NCBI GenBank assembly: GCA_035455185.1 | Contig: DATIFQ010000388.1 | Coordinates: 1 to 64,000 of the forward strand | DNA: 64,000 bases | Direction: 5' to 3' | Source of the DNA: JAEHDI01 sp035455185 | Lineage (GTDB): Bacteria; Acidobacteriota; Terriglobia; Bryobacterales; Bryobacteraceae | Position numbers and translations under genes: made by a program | The notes under the pieces: model-generated | Told to the model about the DNA's origin: nothing | The model's input: only the letters and a program-made list of their open reading frames with translations | The model's database searches: none | In this document: piece after piece, positions 8,888 to 20,901 of the stretch | Layout of the letters: each line of letters opens with the position of its first letter | Numbering within the stretch: position 1 is the first letter of the stretch

Positions 8888-11800
8888 ATGAAAACCGCGG
8901 ATCGCTGGAAGAAGATCACAGCGCTTTTTGACGGAGCACTCGAGCAACCCGAAGCACGCCGCGCGGAGTGGCTGGCCACTGCCTCCGACGGAGACGAGGA
9001 TGCCCGGGCCGAGGTCGAACGGATGCTGGCCGCGCACGGTATCGCCGGCGGGATTCTCGATCATCCGACGTTCACCATGTCACCCACGGACCTCCAGGAG
9101 GACGACGGCCCGCAGGTGGGCTCCGCGGTGGCGGGACGGTACCGAATCCTGCGCGAGGTCGGTCGTGGTGGCATGGGCGTTGTGTACGAGGCCCACGACC
9201 CGAGGCTGGATCGCCAGATCGCTCTCAAGTTTCTGCCACCGCGAGCCGGGACTGAAGCAAAGGCACGGTTTCTGACGGAAGCGAAAACGGCGTCCGCGAT
9301 CGACCATCCGAACATTTGCACGGTTTACGACGCCGGCGACACGGACGACGGCCGCCTTTGGATCGCTATGGCCTTCTATGACGGTGAAACCGTTGCACAG
9401 CGGTTGCGTAAAGGGCCGTTTTCGGTGGATAAGAGCATCCGGGTCGCGTCTCAGGTTTTGCGTGGGCTCGAGTGCGCGCACGGAGCCGGGATCGTTCACC
9501 GCGACATTAAGCCGTCGAATGTCATGCTTACGGCGCGGGGAGAGGTGAAAATTCTGGATTTCGGCGTCGCAAAACTGGCTCACGAGAGCCCAGAAACCCG
9601 GCCCGGTACAAGAGTCGGCACGGCGGCCTACATGTCACCGGAGCAAGCGCGCGGCGAGGTCGTGGATCACCGCACGGATCTATGGTCCCTGGGCGTGGTG
9701 ATATGCGAGATGCTCTCAGGCCAGAGACTGTTCCGAGGCGAACATGAGGTGTCGGTGATGCACGCGATTCTATACGAAGAGCCTCCGACGCCCTCACTTC
9801 CCAGCGGGCTCGACCGGATCGTTCGAAAGGCCCTCGCTCGGCAGCGAGCCGACCGCTACGCCGGGGCCGCAGCCATGCTCGCGGATCTCGAGAGGTTTCT
9901 TGATCCGGGGGTAAGCCCGGCGGTGCGCCTGCCGGCGCCGTTGACAAGCTTTATCGGGCGGGAGCGTGAGATTGCGCAGATCGACGGTTTACTTTCGACG
10001 GCCAGGCTGGTTACGTTGACCGGACCCGGCGGCGCTGGCAAGACAAGGCTTGCTCTCGAGGCGGCAACCCAACTCGCCGTGAAGTTCGAAGACTCCGTGG
10101 TGTTCGTTCCGCTGGCGGCGATCAACGATCCCGACCTCATCGCTCCCGCGATGGCCCAGGTTGTGTGCTCCCAGCGGTCCCCTGGCTTGGGGCCGATCGA
10201 AGAGTTGCGATTCGCTCTTCGCGACAGGAAGACGCTGCTGGTTCTCGACAACTTCGAGCAGGTTGCGGCGGCTGCGCCCGTGGTTGCCGAACTGCTGGCC
10301 GCGTGTCCCGGGGTCAAGATGATCGTCACGAGCCGTGTGCCTCTTCGGCTCACCTGCGAACACGAATTCCCTGTGCCGCCCCTGCCCCTTCCACGGCGTG
10401 GCGACCCGCCCGATCCGCGGACCCTGGAGAGAAACCCGGCCGTCGCGTTGTTTGTGGATCGCGCCAGGGCGGCGCGGCCGGACTTTGCTCTGACCGCGGA
10501 GAACGCCGCCGACATCGCCGAGCTTTGCGCAAGGCTGGACGGTCTACCGTTGGCGATCGAACTGGCGGCCGCTCGCGTGAAGATGTTCCCGCCGCACGCC
10601 ATGCTGGAGCGCCTGTGCCATCGCCTGGACTTTCTGAAAACCGATCAGAAAGATCGTCCGGCGCGCCATCAGACAATTCGCCAGGCTATCTCATACAGCT
10701 ACGACCTATTGAGCGAGCACGAGCAGCGCCTGTTTCGCCGGCTGGCGGTCTTCGTGAACGGCATGACACTGGATGCGGCCGCGGCAGTAGCGAACGCAGG
10801 CGGCCCGCTGGAACTCAACGTCGAAGAGGGGATCTCGGGTCTGGTCGATCACAGCCTGTTACGGCGTTCGGACGACGCCGGAACAGAACCTCGCTTCCGC
10901 ATGCTCGAGATCGTCCGCGATTACGCGCTCGAACGTCTGGAGGAGAGTGAGCGGGAATACACGAGCGAGGCGCACGCTCTCCACTTTCTTGCGCTCGCCG
11001 AGCGAGCCGAGCCTCTTCTCACCGGACCGATCCAGGTGGAATGGATGGATCGTCTGGAGGCGGAGCATGACAACCTCAGGGCGGCGATCGCATGGGCGGA
11101 AGAGAAGGGTGAGGCCGAAGCAGGTCTGCGGGTCGGCGCTGCGCTTTGGCGCTTCTGGCTCGTCCGTGGGCACCTGAATGAAGGCCGCCGGAGACTGGAC
11201 CAACTGCTGGCACTGCCGGGAAAGACGGCTCCGCTGGTGAGAGCCCGTGCACTGAACGGCATGGGAACGTTGGCGCACAACAACGGAGAGAATACCGAGG
11301 CACGAGTGTTCCTGGAAGAGGCGCTCACGCTGTTCCGGCAGGCAGGAGACCGAAGGGGCGTGGCCTCGGTGCTGGGTAATCTGGGCTGGGTGGCTTGCGA
11401 ACTGACGGATCTGGAGACGGCCGAAATCCTTTCCACGGAAGCACTGGAGTTGAACCGGGACCTCGGCGAGAAACGTGGGTACGCCCTGGCGTTGAACAAT
11501 CTTGGTTGGGTGGCCAACTACCGCTCGGAGTACCGCCGCGCCGTGGCCTACCAGGAGCAAAGCCTTGCGTTACGGCAGGAGATCGGCGACAGCCGGGGTG
11601 TGGCCTTCACGCTCTCCAACATCTCGTGGGCGGAAATGTGTCTCGGCGACTACGTGCGGGCGGAAACGCTTGCCGATCGGGCGCTCGAAATGCTGCGGGA
11701 ACTTCACGACCGGTCGATCCTCGGTTGGGCGCTGGTCATCCGCGGGTGGATCGCTTCCGAGAAGGGCGAGCACGAGCGCGCGGCTGCGTTTGTCGAAGAG

Positions 11801-12340
11801 TGTTACAGGCTGGCGCGGGAGGCCGGCAACCGGTCGATCCGCGCTGCCGGGCTGACCGGGCTAGGCATGCTTGCCACGGTCCGCGGCGAGTACGACCGGG
11901 CAGTCAGCCTGTTCGAAGAAGCGATATCTCTCTGGCAAGCGATCGGTGGGCGCTGGGGCGTCGCCCTGTCGCTCCACGGCCGCGCCTCGGCGCTGCATGG
12001 CACGGGAGACACGCGGCGGGCGTTATCCGACCTTCGGACGAGCCTGCGCATGCGGAGCGAAATCGGCGACCGCCGCGGAATCGCCGGTTGCCTGGAGGGG
12101 ATCGCGGGAATCGAAGCGGAGCAGCATCGTTTCCGCAATTCGGCACGGCTGCTCGGAGGGGCAGCAAAGCTACGCGAGACCGCCGTGACGCCGGTTCCGC
12201 CATACCTGAGCTCTGAACTGGAGAAGGTTGCCGCAAAGGCGCGAGGGGGCCTCGGCGTCAGGGAGTTCGGCGCAGCCTTGACGGAAGGGCGCGAGGCGCC
12301 TATCGATGCGCTGGTTCGCTCCTGCCTCGAAGAGGCTTGA
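8888..12340 (+). CDS. Ser/Thr protein kinase fused to NB-ARC-like ATPase and TPR domain
   Basis: 1150 residues in one frame. Kinase domain about 84-340: glycine loop GRGGMGVV (92-99), Lys114, catalytic HRDIKPSN (204-211), DFG (224-226) and 'GTAAYMSPEQARG', all intact. A P-loop ATPase follows at about 353-620 with Walker A GPGGAGKT (379-386), 'LLVLDNFEQV' and 'IVTSRVPLRL', like the AfsR/LuxR-type STAND ATPases. The C-terminal third consists of TPR-like helical repeats (about 780-1090, many 'ALxxxxxxGdrrGvA' units). There is no membrane segment between the kinase and ATPase, unlike PASTA kinases, so it is likely cytoplasmic. It forms an operon with the ECF sigma gene. Ligand and phosphorylation targets unknown. 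Confidence 0.92.
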   Translation: MKTADRWKKITALFDGALEQPEARRAEWLATASDGDEDARAEVERMLAAHGIAGGILDHPTFTMSPTDLQEDDGPQVGSAVAGRYRILREVGRGGMGVVYEAHDPRLDRQIALKFLPPRAGTEAKARFLTEAKTASAIDHPNICTVYDAGDTDDGRLWIAMAFYDGETVAQRLRKGPFSVDKSIRVASQVLRGLECAHGAGIVHRDIKPSNVMLTARGEVKILDFGVAKLAHESPETRPGTRVGTAAYMSPEQARGEVVDHRTDLWSLGVVICEMLSGQRLFRGEHEVSVMHAILYEEPPTPSLPSGLDRIVRKALARQRADRYAGAAAMLADLERFLDPGVSPAVRLPAPLTSFIGREREIAQIDGLLSTARLVTLTGPGGAGKTRLALEAATQLAVKFEDSVVFVPLAAINDPDLIAPAMAQVVCSQRSPGLGPIEELRFALRDRKTLLVLDNFEQVAAAAPVVAELLAACPGVKMIVTSRVPLRLTCEHEFPVPPLPLPRRGDPPDPRTLERNPAVALFVDRARAARPDFALTAENAADIAELCARLDGLPLAIELAAARVKMFPPHAMLERLCHRLDFLKTDQKDRPARHQTIRQAISYSYDLLSEHEQRLFRRLAVFVNGMTLDAAAAVANAGGPLELNVEEGISGLVDHSLLRRSDDAGTEPRFRMLEIVRDYALERLEESEREYTSEAHALHFLALAERAEPLLTGPIQVEWMDRLEAEHDNLRAAIAWAEEKGEAEAGLRVGAALWRFWLVRGHLNEGRRRLDQLLALPGKTAPLVRARALNGMGTLAHNNGENTEARVFLEEALTLFRQAGDRRGVASVLGNLGWVACELTDLETAEILSTEALELNRDLGEKRGYALALNNLGWVANYRSEYRRAVAYQEQSLALRQEIGDSRGVAFTLSNISWAEMCLGDYVRAETLADRALEMLRELHDRSILGWALVIRGWIASEKGEHERAAAFVEECYRLAREAGNRSIRAAGLTGLGMLATVRGEYDRAVSLFEEAISLWQAIGGRWGVALSLHGRASALHGTGDTRRALSDLRTSLRMRSEIGDRRGIAGCLEGIAGIEAEQHRFRNSARLLGGAAKLRETAVTPVPPYLSSELEKVAAKARGGLGVREFGAALTEGREAPIDALVRSCLEEA

Positions 12341-12361
12341 GCGCGGAGTACACTATCTGCG

Positions 12362-13195
12362 ATGCTCATCATCGACACTCACGCTCACATCTATTCTCCG
12401 GACGAAAAGAAATACCCGCCCATCGAGAAACCGCTTCGGCCGCCGCGTGGCAAAGCGTCTGTCGAAGATCTTCGCAAACAGACCCAGTCGGCCGGTGTTC
12501 GCGGCGCCTGCCTGATTCAGACCAGCACCTTCTATAGTTTCGATAACCGCTACACCTGCGATTCGGCGAAGGCCAATCCGGACTGGACGGCCGGCGTCTG
12601 CACGCTCGATCCAGACAATCCGAAAAGCCCGGACATCCTCCGGCAATTTGTCCGGGACTTCGGGATGAAAGGAATGCGCAGCATCCCGGCTACCGACGGT
12701 CGGTTGAATCACCCGAGCGTCGAGGCGCTCTGGAAGACGGCGCTGGATCTCGGCATCGTGATCAACATTCTGATCGGGCGGAACAAGGCCGACGAGGCCG
12801 ATGCGATGCTCGGTAAGTTCCCGAAGCTTCGCGTCGTCCTCGACCACTGCCTGAATCCACAGGCGGGACCCGAACTCGACGCGACCTTGATGGCGGTGCT
12901 GCGGCTGGAGAGGCGGAAGAACCTGCACGCCAAGCTGACGTTCGTGCCAACCGGAAGTAAGGAGGGCTATCCCTGCCGTGATATGCACGACGCCTGCCTG
13001 AAAGTCCTGCGGGCGTACGGCGCGGAACGGTGCGTCTGGGGAAGCGATTTTCCAAATGATCTGTGGACGCCGAAGGTGAGCTTCGAGGAGCACCTGAAGA
13101 TCTTCACGCACGATCTTCCTCTGAAACCCGCGGAGCGCTCCGCAGTGCTGGGCGGCACGGCCAACCGTCTGTGGTTCGGAGGGAAGCTCGGGTGA
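12362..13195 (+). CDS. amidohydrolase family (TIM-barrel) hydrolase
   Basis: 277 residues. The start 'MLIIDTHAHIYSPD' carries the first metal-ligand motif (H-x-H) of amidohydrolase-2 proteins. A histidine-containing strand appears at 'VVLDHCLNP', and the final Asp motif reads 'VWGSDFPNDLW', as in 2-pyrone-4,6-dicarboxylate-lactonase-like enzymes. No signal peptide, so cytoplasmic. The TGA overlaps the GTG of the downstream esterase (GTGA), indicating translational coupling. Members hydrolyse lactones or decarboxylate ring acids; lactonase action on a sugar acid would fit the neighbourhood but is an inference. Confidence 0.85.
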   Translation: MLIIDTHAHIYSPDEKKYPPIEKPLRPPRGKASVEDLRKQTQSAGVRGACLIQTSTFYSFDNRYTCDSAKANPDWTAGVCTLDPDNPKSPDILRQFVRDFGMKGMRSIPATDGRLNHPSVEALWKTALDLGIVINILIGRNKADEADAMLGKFPKLRVVLDHCLNPQAGPELDATLMAVLRLERRKNLHAKLTFVPTGSKEGYPCRDMHDACLKVLRAYGAERCVWGSDFPNDLWTPKVSFEEHLKIFTHDLPLKPAERSAVLGGTANRLWFGGKLG

Positions 13196-15156
13196 GGCTT
13201 CAGGTCGGTTTGGCGGCGCTGCTCGTCAGCGTACCGCTGTTCGGCGATCCTTCTTTGCCCGCGCTGTTCAGCGACCACATGGTGATGCAGCGAGGTGTTC
13301 CCGCGCCGGTCTGGGGGTGGGCCGATCCAGGGGAGCGGATTACCGTGACGATCGGCGTGGAGAGCCGCGCCGCGGTCGCGAACGCACAGGGAAAATGGGA
13401 AGTGAGGCTTTCTCCGCTCACCACCGGTTCTCCGCTGACGATGACCGTGCGTGGAAACAGGACGCTCACGGTTCAGGACATCCTCGCGGGCGAGGTTTGG
13501 GTCTGCTCCGGCCAGTCCAACATGCACTTCGGGATGCTCGCCACCACAACAGCGAAGGAGGACATCGCCGCGGCGAACCACCCAGAGATACGGCTCTTCA
13601 CGGTGCCGCGTGAGAGCGCGCTCGAGCCTTTGAAGGACTTCCGCTCGGCATGGAAAGTCTGCACGCCGGAGTCGGTCGCGGAGTTCACCGCCGTCGGCTA
13701 TCACTTCGGAAGGAATCTCCACGAGAGGCTCAACGTGCCCGTCGGTCTGATTCAGTCAAGTTGGCCTGGAACTCAGGCCGAGGAGTGGACCGCACGAAAG
13801 GCACTCGATGCGGACCCGGACTTCACGCCGATTCTGGACCGCTGGAATCAGGCGGGGCCGGAGATCCATAACCTCTATCGCCGGTATCGCCGGCCGGCCG
13901 ATTTCGACCTCACGTTTGACGACTTCGAGTTCGTGCCCTTCGAGGGCGGTTCCGGAACGCAGCCACTCGACGATTTTGACGGCGGCGCCGGGAACCGCTT
14001 CGGCGGCGAATGGACCAACCGGTCGAGGCCGGAGGACAAATTCGCGATGGACCGCGTCCGGCCTGGGTACAGCGGGAATGGGGAAGCACTGCGCTTCAGC
14101 GGACCGCAGAGGGCACCGGACACGGTGCAGATCCACTCCGCCTTCGGTGCGGCCGGTGAGTCGCGAGACATGAGCAAGTTCTCCGGTCTCCGGTTCTTCG
14201 TGCGAGGGAAGGGTTTCTTCAGGATTCATGTCCTTCAGCAAAGCGTCCGCGATTCCGACAACTACACCTCGGCTATCCTCGGCGCTTCCGGCGATTGGAC
14301 ACCAGTGACGGTTCGTTTTTCCGAGTTGAAACGCGGCGGCTGGGGACGCCCGGCTTCGTTCGCTCCCGAGGAGCTGACAGGCATCCTTATCGAAGCAATA
14401 CCCGCTGCGATCACGCCGCCCCGGCCTCCGTCCGGTCTGTTCAACGCGATGATCGCACCTCTTGCCCCGTTCGCGATTCGGGGTGCGGCATGGTATCAGG
14501 GGGAGGGCAATGCCGGAAGGGCGTATCAATACCGGAAGCTGCTGCCCGCGATGATCCACTCGTGGCGCGAGGCATGGGGACAGGGCGACTTTCCGTTTCT
14601 GATCGTGCAACTGCCGAACTTCCGGCAGCGTAAAGCCGAGCCGGGTGAAGGCAACTGGGCCGAACTGCGGGAGGCGCAGTTTCTGACGTACAAGACGGTT
14701 CCGAACACCGGCCTCGCGGTGACGATCGAGCTGGGTGAGGCCGATGACGTCCACCCACGCGACAAGCGGGAGGTTGGACGGCGGCTGGCTCTGGCGGCGC
14801 TGGGAGCCGTCTACCGGCAGGAACGCGTGTACTCCGGGCCGATCCAGGACTCGGTGAAAGTGGAGGGGAGCCGTGTGCGGGTGCGGTTCCGTAATACCGG
14901 CGGCGGGCTGATTGCGAAGGATGGCGGGCCGCTCAAGGGATTCGCGCTCGCAGGAGAGGACAGGAAGTTCGTCTGGGCGCAAGCGAAGATCGAAGGCCAC
15001 TCCGTCGTGGTGTGGAGCGATTCCGTTCCGAGGCCCGCAGCTGTGCGGTACGCCTGGGCGGACAACCCCGAGTGCAACCTGTATAACAGCGACGGTCTGC
15101 CGGCTCCGCCATTCCGCACCGATGACTGGCCGGGGCTGACTCGCGAAGCGCGGTAG
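13192..15156 (+). CDS. sialate O-acetylesterase with an inserted carbohydrate-binding-like domain
   Basis: 654 residues from a GTG at 13192 that overlaps the previous stop and has GGAGGG about 8 bases upstream; the first 18 residues form a signal peptide. The SASA catalytic motif is 'VCSGQSNM' (probable Ser109). The later conserved block 'GAAWYQGEGNA' (about 431-441) and Asp518-x-x-His521 ('DDVHP') complete an SGNH-type active site. Between about residues 255 and 405 there is extra sequence rich in aromatic and beta residues ('SKFSGLRFFVRGKG', 'NYTSAILGASGDWTPV') that looks like a CIA30/CBM11-like jelly-roll. The enzyme probably deacetylates sialic acids or other sugars outside the cytoplasm. 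Confidence 0.88.
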   Translation: MRLQVGLAALLVSVPLFGDPSLPALFSDHMVMQRGVPAPVWGWADPGERITVTIGVESRAAVANAQGKWEVRLSPLTTGSPLTMTVRGNRTLTVQDILAGEVWVCSGQSNMHFGMLATTTAKEDIAAANHPEIRLFTVPRESALEPLKDFRSAWKVCTPESVAEFTAVGYHFGRNLHERLNVPVGLIQSSWPGTQAEEWTARKALDADPDFTPILDRWNQAGPEIHNLYRRYRRPADFDLTFDDFEFVPFEGGSGTQPLDDFDGGAGNRFGGEWTNRSRPEDKFAMDRVRPGYSGNGEALRFSGPQRAPDTVQIHSAFGAAGESRDMSKFSGLRFFVRGKGFFRIHVLQQSVRDSDNYTSAILGASGDWTPVTVRFSELKRGGWGRPASFAPEELTGILIEAIPAAITPPRPPSGLFNAMIAPLAPFAIRGAAWYQGEGNAGRAYQYRKLLPAMIHSWREAWGQGDFPFLIVQLPNFRQRKAEPGEGNWAELREAQFLTYKTVPNTGLAVTIELGEADDVHPRDKREVGRRLALAALGAVYRQERVYSGPIQDSVKVEGSRVRVRFRNTGGGLIAKDGGPLKGFALAGEDRKFVWAQAKIEGHSVVVWSDSVPRPAAVRYAWADNPECNLYNSDGLPAPPFRTDDWPGLTREAR

Positions 15157-15168
15157 CTTTCCCAGTTC

Positions 15169-16806
15169 TTACTGCTCGAAGACGACGTCCACAGGAATGC
15201 CCGCGCCGTCGAGCCGCATAAGGTCCGATTTCAGCGTGTCACTTGACGTGCCCATTTCCGCGAAGAAGCGGCCGACGCCATCGTAGTCGCCGTCCCCTTG
15301 CAGGCGGATGATCTTTTCCGAAAGACTGTCGACGGCCGCCTGCATCTTCTCCTCATTGACGCGATACGTGCCGGATGCGGCACCTCGGGTGAAGGCGCCC
15401 GCCCGCTCGAAGTAGTTGAACCGGACCAGATTCGCCGCGCCGTGGGCGCTGGTTCCACCGAAGCGGATGGAGCGGAAGATTCCGGCGAGGAAGGTAACGT
15501 AGTAGTCCATGAGTTCCGCTTTGCCGAGTTCCTCTTTCTTGTGAAGCTCCGAGATCATGTACAACCCGAGGATGTCCGCCTTGCCCTCTTCGAGCGAGGA
15601 GGCGTGCTCCTTCATGACTTCGCGCACCATGCCCTTGCCGTCGATGGTTTTCTTGATGCCAAGGCCGTGCGCCACCTCATGGAACATGGTTTCCGCGAAG
15701 AACGGATCGAAGCCGACGTGTTTACGCTGGTCCGCGGCGATGAGCACGCCGGCGATCGGGAGCAGAATCTTGTCGAACTTGGCTCGCATCGCGTTCTTCA
15801 GCTGGAGCCGCCGCGTGCCCTTCTTCAACTGCACCTCTTCGTCGTTGGGCAGGTTAATGGCGATGGTCTTCGAACCGGCGTTGCAGTGTCCGGCGTAGTA
15901 GATTGCGTCGTAGGCGTTGAGGTCCGAGTCGAGGCCCGGCTTCTCCTGCTTGTAGGCGTCCGGGACCGGTAGGCCCTTTTGGAGCGCCGGCAGCATCGAC
16001 GTATACTTCGCCAGGCGCCGGCTCCACTCCTTGTCCTTCACAAGCACGTAGGCTTCGTAGGCCGCCTTGTAGCCAAACAGCCGATCCTCGTACGTCTCGA
16101 TCGGCCCGATGACGATGTCGACGGTGTTGTCTTTCATGTCCATCCAGGCCAGATCGCTGGCCATGTAGTCGTCGGTAAGCAAGGCGTCGGCGCGGAGTTC
16201 GAGATACTTCCGCAATCCCGGACTGGAGGCGAGTTTCGCCGCCTCCCGGAGTTTTGCAGCAGCGACTTGAAGCTGAGTCCCATATTCGGTGTGATACGGC
16301 CGCGCTTCAAGAGACCGGTCCGCCTTGCGCCGCACAAGCGTGTAGAGGCTCTTGAGCTGCTTGCCTCCGTCGGGAGCCACGGCGACGGCAGCCTCGAACT
16401 CCTGCTTCGTCATGTCCGCCGGATAGAGATTTGCGCCGAGCGGCTTCGGGCCGACGCCGGATACGAACGGCGCCTCATCGTCGAGCCGGTCCCAGGGACC
16501 GTAGTTGATCTCGGCGAACCGCCGGACGTCCGGGCCGGCCAGACCCGAGAGCAGAGTGTTCTTGTCCCCGTACGCCTGGAGCCAGAACAGGTCGTCCATG
16601 ACCCTGGCGGCCTCGATCAGGAGCGGGATCATGCGCCGCTCGTTTTCCGTGAGCGAGCTGAGGTCGGTTTCCAGGCGGAAAGAGACGTACTTGGAAAGTC
16701 GTTGCTTTGCGGGCATGGCTTCAGCCTTAGGGGTCGTTTCTTTCCGGCAAGCGGTCAAAAGCAGGCCGGTGGCGAAGAGCAGGGAAATGGCGAATCTGGA
16801 TCGCAT
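15169..16806 (-). CDS. lipoprotein metallopeptidase, dipeptidyl-peptidase III (M49)-like
   Basis: 545 residues. The start at 16806 gives a lipoprotein signal with lipobox LTAC at Cys20. The zinc site is HEVAH (376-380), with a second motif 'EEGKAD' (406-411) matching the E-E-x-R/K-A-D of M49 peptidases. The block 'IGPIETYEDRLFGYKAAYE' is also typical of the bacterial DPP III-like family. Classical eukaryotic DPP III has one extra residue in the motif (HEXXGH), so this belongs to the HEXXH-type bacterial/plant branch. It is likely anchored to a membrane facing the periplasm and cleaves peptides. It converges on the esterase and is divergent to the oxidoreductase at 16867. Confidence 0.8.
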   Translation of the reverse strand: MRSRFAISLLFATGLLLTACRKETTPKAEAMPAKQRLSKYVSFRLETDLSSLTENERRMIPLLIEAARVMDDLFWLQAYGDKNTLLSGLAGPDVRRFAEINYGPWDRLDDEAPFVSGVGPKPLGANLYPADMTKQEFEAAVAVAPDGGKQLKSLYTLVRRKADRSLEARPYHTEYGTQLQVAAAKLREAAKLASSPGLRKYLELRADALLTDDYMASDLAWMDMKDNTVDIVIGPIETYEDRLFGYKAAYEAYVLVKDKEWSRRLAKYTSMLPALQKGLPVPDAYKQEKPGLDSDLNAYDAIYYAGHCNAGSKTIAINLPNDEEVQLKKGTRRLQLKNAMRAKFDKILLPIAGVLIAADQRKHVGFDPFFAETMFHEVAHGLGIKKTIDGKGMVREVMKEHASSLEEGKADILGLYMISELHKKEELGKAELMDYYVTFLAGIFRSIRFGGTSAHGAANLVRFNYFERAGAFTRGAASGTYRVNEEKMQAAVDSLSEKIIRLQGDGDYDGVGRFFAEMGTSSDTLKSDLMRLDGAGIPVDVVFEQ

Positions 16807-16866
16807 CGGAGTATGATGACAGCCTCGTCCGATTGTATCCTCCGCCGGAGAAACCAGGGAACCAAG

Positions 16867-18150
16867 ATGAACGAAATCAAGCTGATCACGCTCAACCCCG
16901 GGCATTTCCATGCCGCTCTTGTCCAGAAGGAGATGTATCCGGATGTCTCCCGGCAGGCCGCCGTATACGGGCCGCTCGGGCCAGATCTGCTGGAGCACCT
17001 CGGCCGCGTCGTGCGTTTCAACGTTCGTGAAGAGAGTCCGACGGCGTGGGAGTTAGACGTGCGTTGCTCCCCGCGTTATCTGGACAGGATGCTTGCGGAC
17101 CGGCCAGGCAACGTCGTCGTGATCGCCGGACGGAACCGAGCCAAAATCGACCTGATCCACGCGTCAGTGCAAGCCGGCTTCCACGTGCTTGCCGACAAGC
17201 CCTGGATCATCGAGACAGCCGATTTGCCGAAACTTGAGGAAACGCTCGAGACGGCCGAACGCAAAGGCCTGGCGGCCTACGACATTATGACCGAGCGTTA
17301 CGAGATCACCTCGATCGTACAGCGGGCGCTGGTCAACGACGATGCCGTCTTCGGAGAGATGGTCGAAGGCAGCGAGGACGCCCCAGCGGTGCTCATGGAG
17401 AGCGTTCACCACCTGATGAAGACCGTGGCCGGTGTGCCGCTGCGCCGGCCACCCTGGTTTTTCGACATCCGCGAGCAGGGTGAAGGACTCACCGACGTGG
17501 GACCGCATCTAGTCGATCTCGTGCAGTGGGTCCTGTTTCCGGAACAGGCGATCGATCATCGCATCGGCGTCCGCGTCCTCAATGGCCGGCGGTGGCCGAC
17601 CGTGTTAAGCCTCGAGGAGTACCAGCGAGTCACCGGAGAGCGGCGTTTCCCGGACGTGCCGGAGGCGAGCGGCGCAAAGATCGAGTACTTCTGCAACAAC
17701 TCGGTGTTGTACAGGCTGCGCGGCGTCCACGTGAAACTCACCGCGGTCTGGAACTACGAGGCGCCGCCGGGCGCGGGAGACACGCACTGTGCCCTATTTC
17801 GGGGTACAAAGGCACGGGTGGAGATCCGGCAGGGAGCGGAAGAGGGCTACCGTCCGGAGCTGTACGTTGTGCCGGAACAGCCGGGCGAGGCAGTCGGCAG
17901 CGCGCTCCGGAGCAGAGTCGATAGCCTAGCGTCCGAGTATGCGGGGATCGCCCTTGAACACCAGGGCGCGCGATACCACATCGTGGTTCCAGAGGTGCAC
18001 CGCGTGGGGCACGAGGCGCATTTCGCGCAGGTGGCCAGGCAGTTCTTCCGTTTCGTGCGGGGTGAAGGTGGTTTGCCTGCGTGTGAGAAGCCGAACATGC
18101 TGACCAAGTACTTCGTGACGACTCAAGGCGTCGCGTTGAGCCGATTGTAA
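16867..18150 (+). CDS. Gfo/Idh/MocA-type oxidoreductase with putative oxidoreductase C-terminal domain
   Basis: 427 residues from the ATG at 16867 (preceded by an AGGGA box); the frame is open far upstream, but that part is antisense to the M49-like gene. The N-terminal part lacks the usual GxGxxG but keeps the fold-like pattern 'NVVVIAGRNRAKIDLIHAS' and 'GFHVLADKPWII', where the Lys of the DKP motif is the family catalytic Lys. The middle 'DVGPHLVDLVQWVLFPEQ' and the C-terminal region fit proteins annotated with a 'putative oxidoreductase C-terminal domain'. No signal peptide. It may oxidise a sugar or polyol with a bound nicotinamide cofactor. It stands upstream of clpB but is unlikely to be co-regulated with it. 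Confidence 0.8.
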   Translation: MNEIKLITLNPGHFHAALVQKEMYPDVSRQAAVYGPLGPDLLEHLGRVVRFNVREESPTAWELDVRCSPRYLDRMLADRPGNVVVIAGRNRAKIDLIHASVQAGFHVLADKPWIIETADLPKLEETLETAERKGLAAYDIMTERYEITSIVQRALVNDDAVFGEMVEGSEDAPAVLMESVHHLMKTVAGVPLRRPPWFFDIREQGEGLTDVGPHLVDLVQWVLFPEQAIDHRIGVRVLNGRRWPTVLSLEEYQRVTGERRFPDVPEASGAKIEYFCNNSVLYRLRGVHVKLTAVWNYEAPPGAGDTHCALFRGTKARVEIRQGAEEGYRPELYVVPEQPGEAVGSALRSRVDSLASEYAGIALEHQGARYHIVVPEVHRVGHEAHFAQVARQFFRFVRGEGGLPACEKPNMLTKYFVTTQGVALSRL

Positions 18151-18191
18151 GTAATTTAAAATGAGATAGATAGTGTGTGTAGGGAGGCATC

Positions 18192-18220
18192 TTGACGTCC
18201 ATGCTGAATAATGATATGCT
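18192..18220 (+). promoter_or_regulatory. probable sigma70-type promoter of the clpB-hsp20-lon operon
   Basis: The 99-base gap before clpB is unusually AT-rich for this window. It contains TTGACG (18192-18197), a 17-base spacer and TATGCT (18215-18220), 30 bases before the clpB ATG. No CIRCE inverted repeat and no HspR (HAIR) repeat was found next to it, so heat control, if present, is by another route. Confidence 0.5.
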
Positions 18221-18249
18221 CATAATAGTTGATAGGGACGCGCTAAAGT

Positions 18250-20898
<2,649 letters not shown>

Positions 20899-20901
20899 GA
20901 A

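Noticed and set aside
13756..15000. Long open frame antisense to the sialate esterase gene
   Set aside because: Overlaps the esterase catalytic blocks and has no recognisable domain.
15979..16866. Extended N-terminus for the Gfo/Idh gene starting at 16867
   Set aside because: The extra sequence is the antisense of the M49-like gene and is Arg-rich without motifs; the ATG at 16867 has a ribosome site.
18151..18249. CIRCE or HspR operator before clpB
   Set aside because: Neither TTAGCACTC-N9-GAGTGCTAA nor the HAIR repeat is present.
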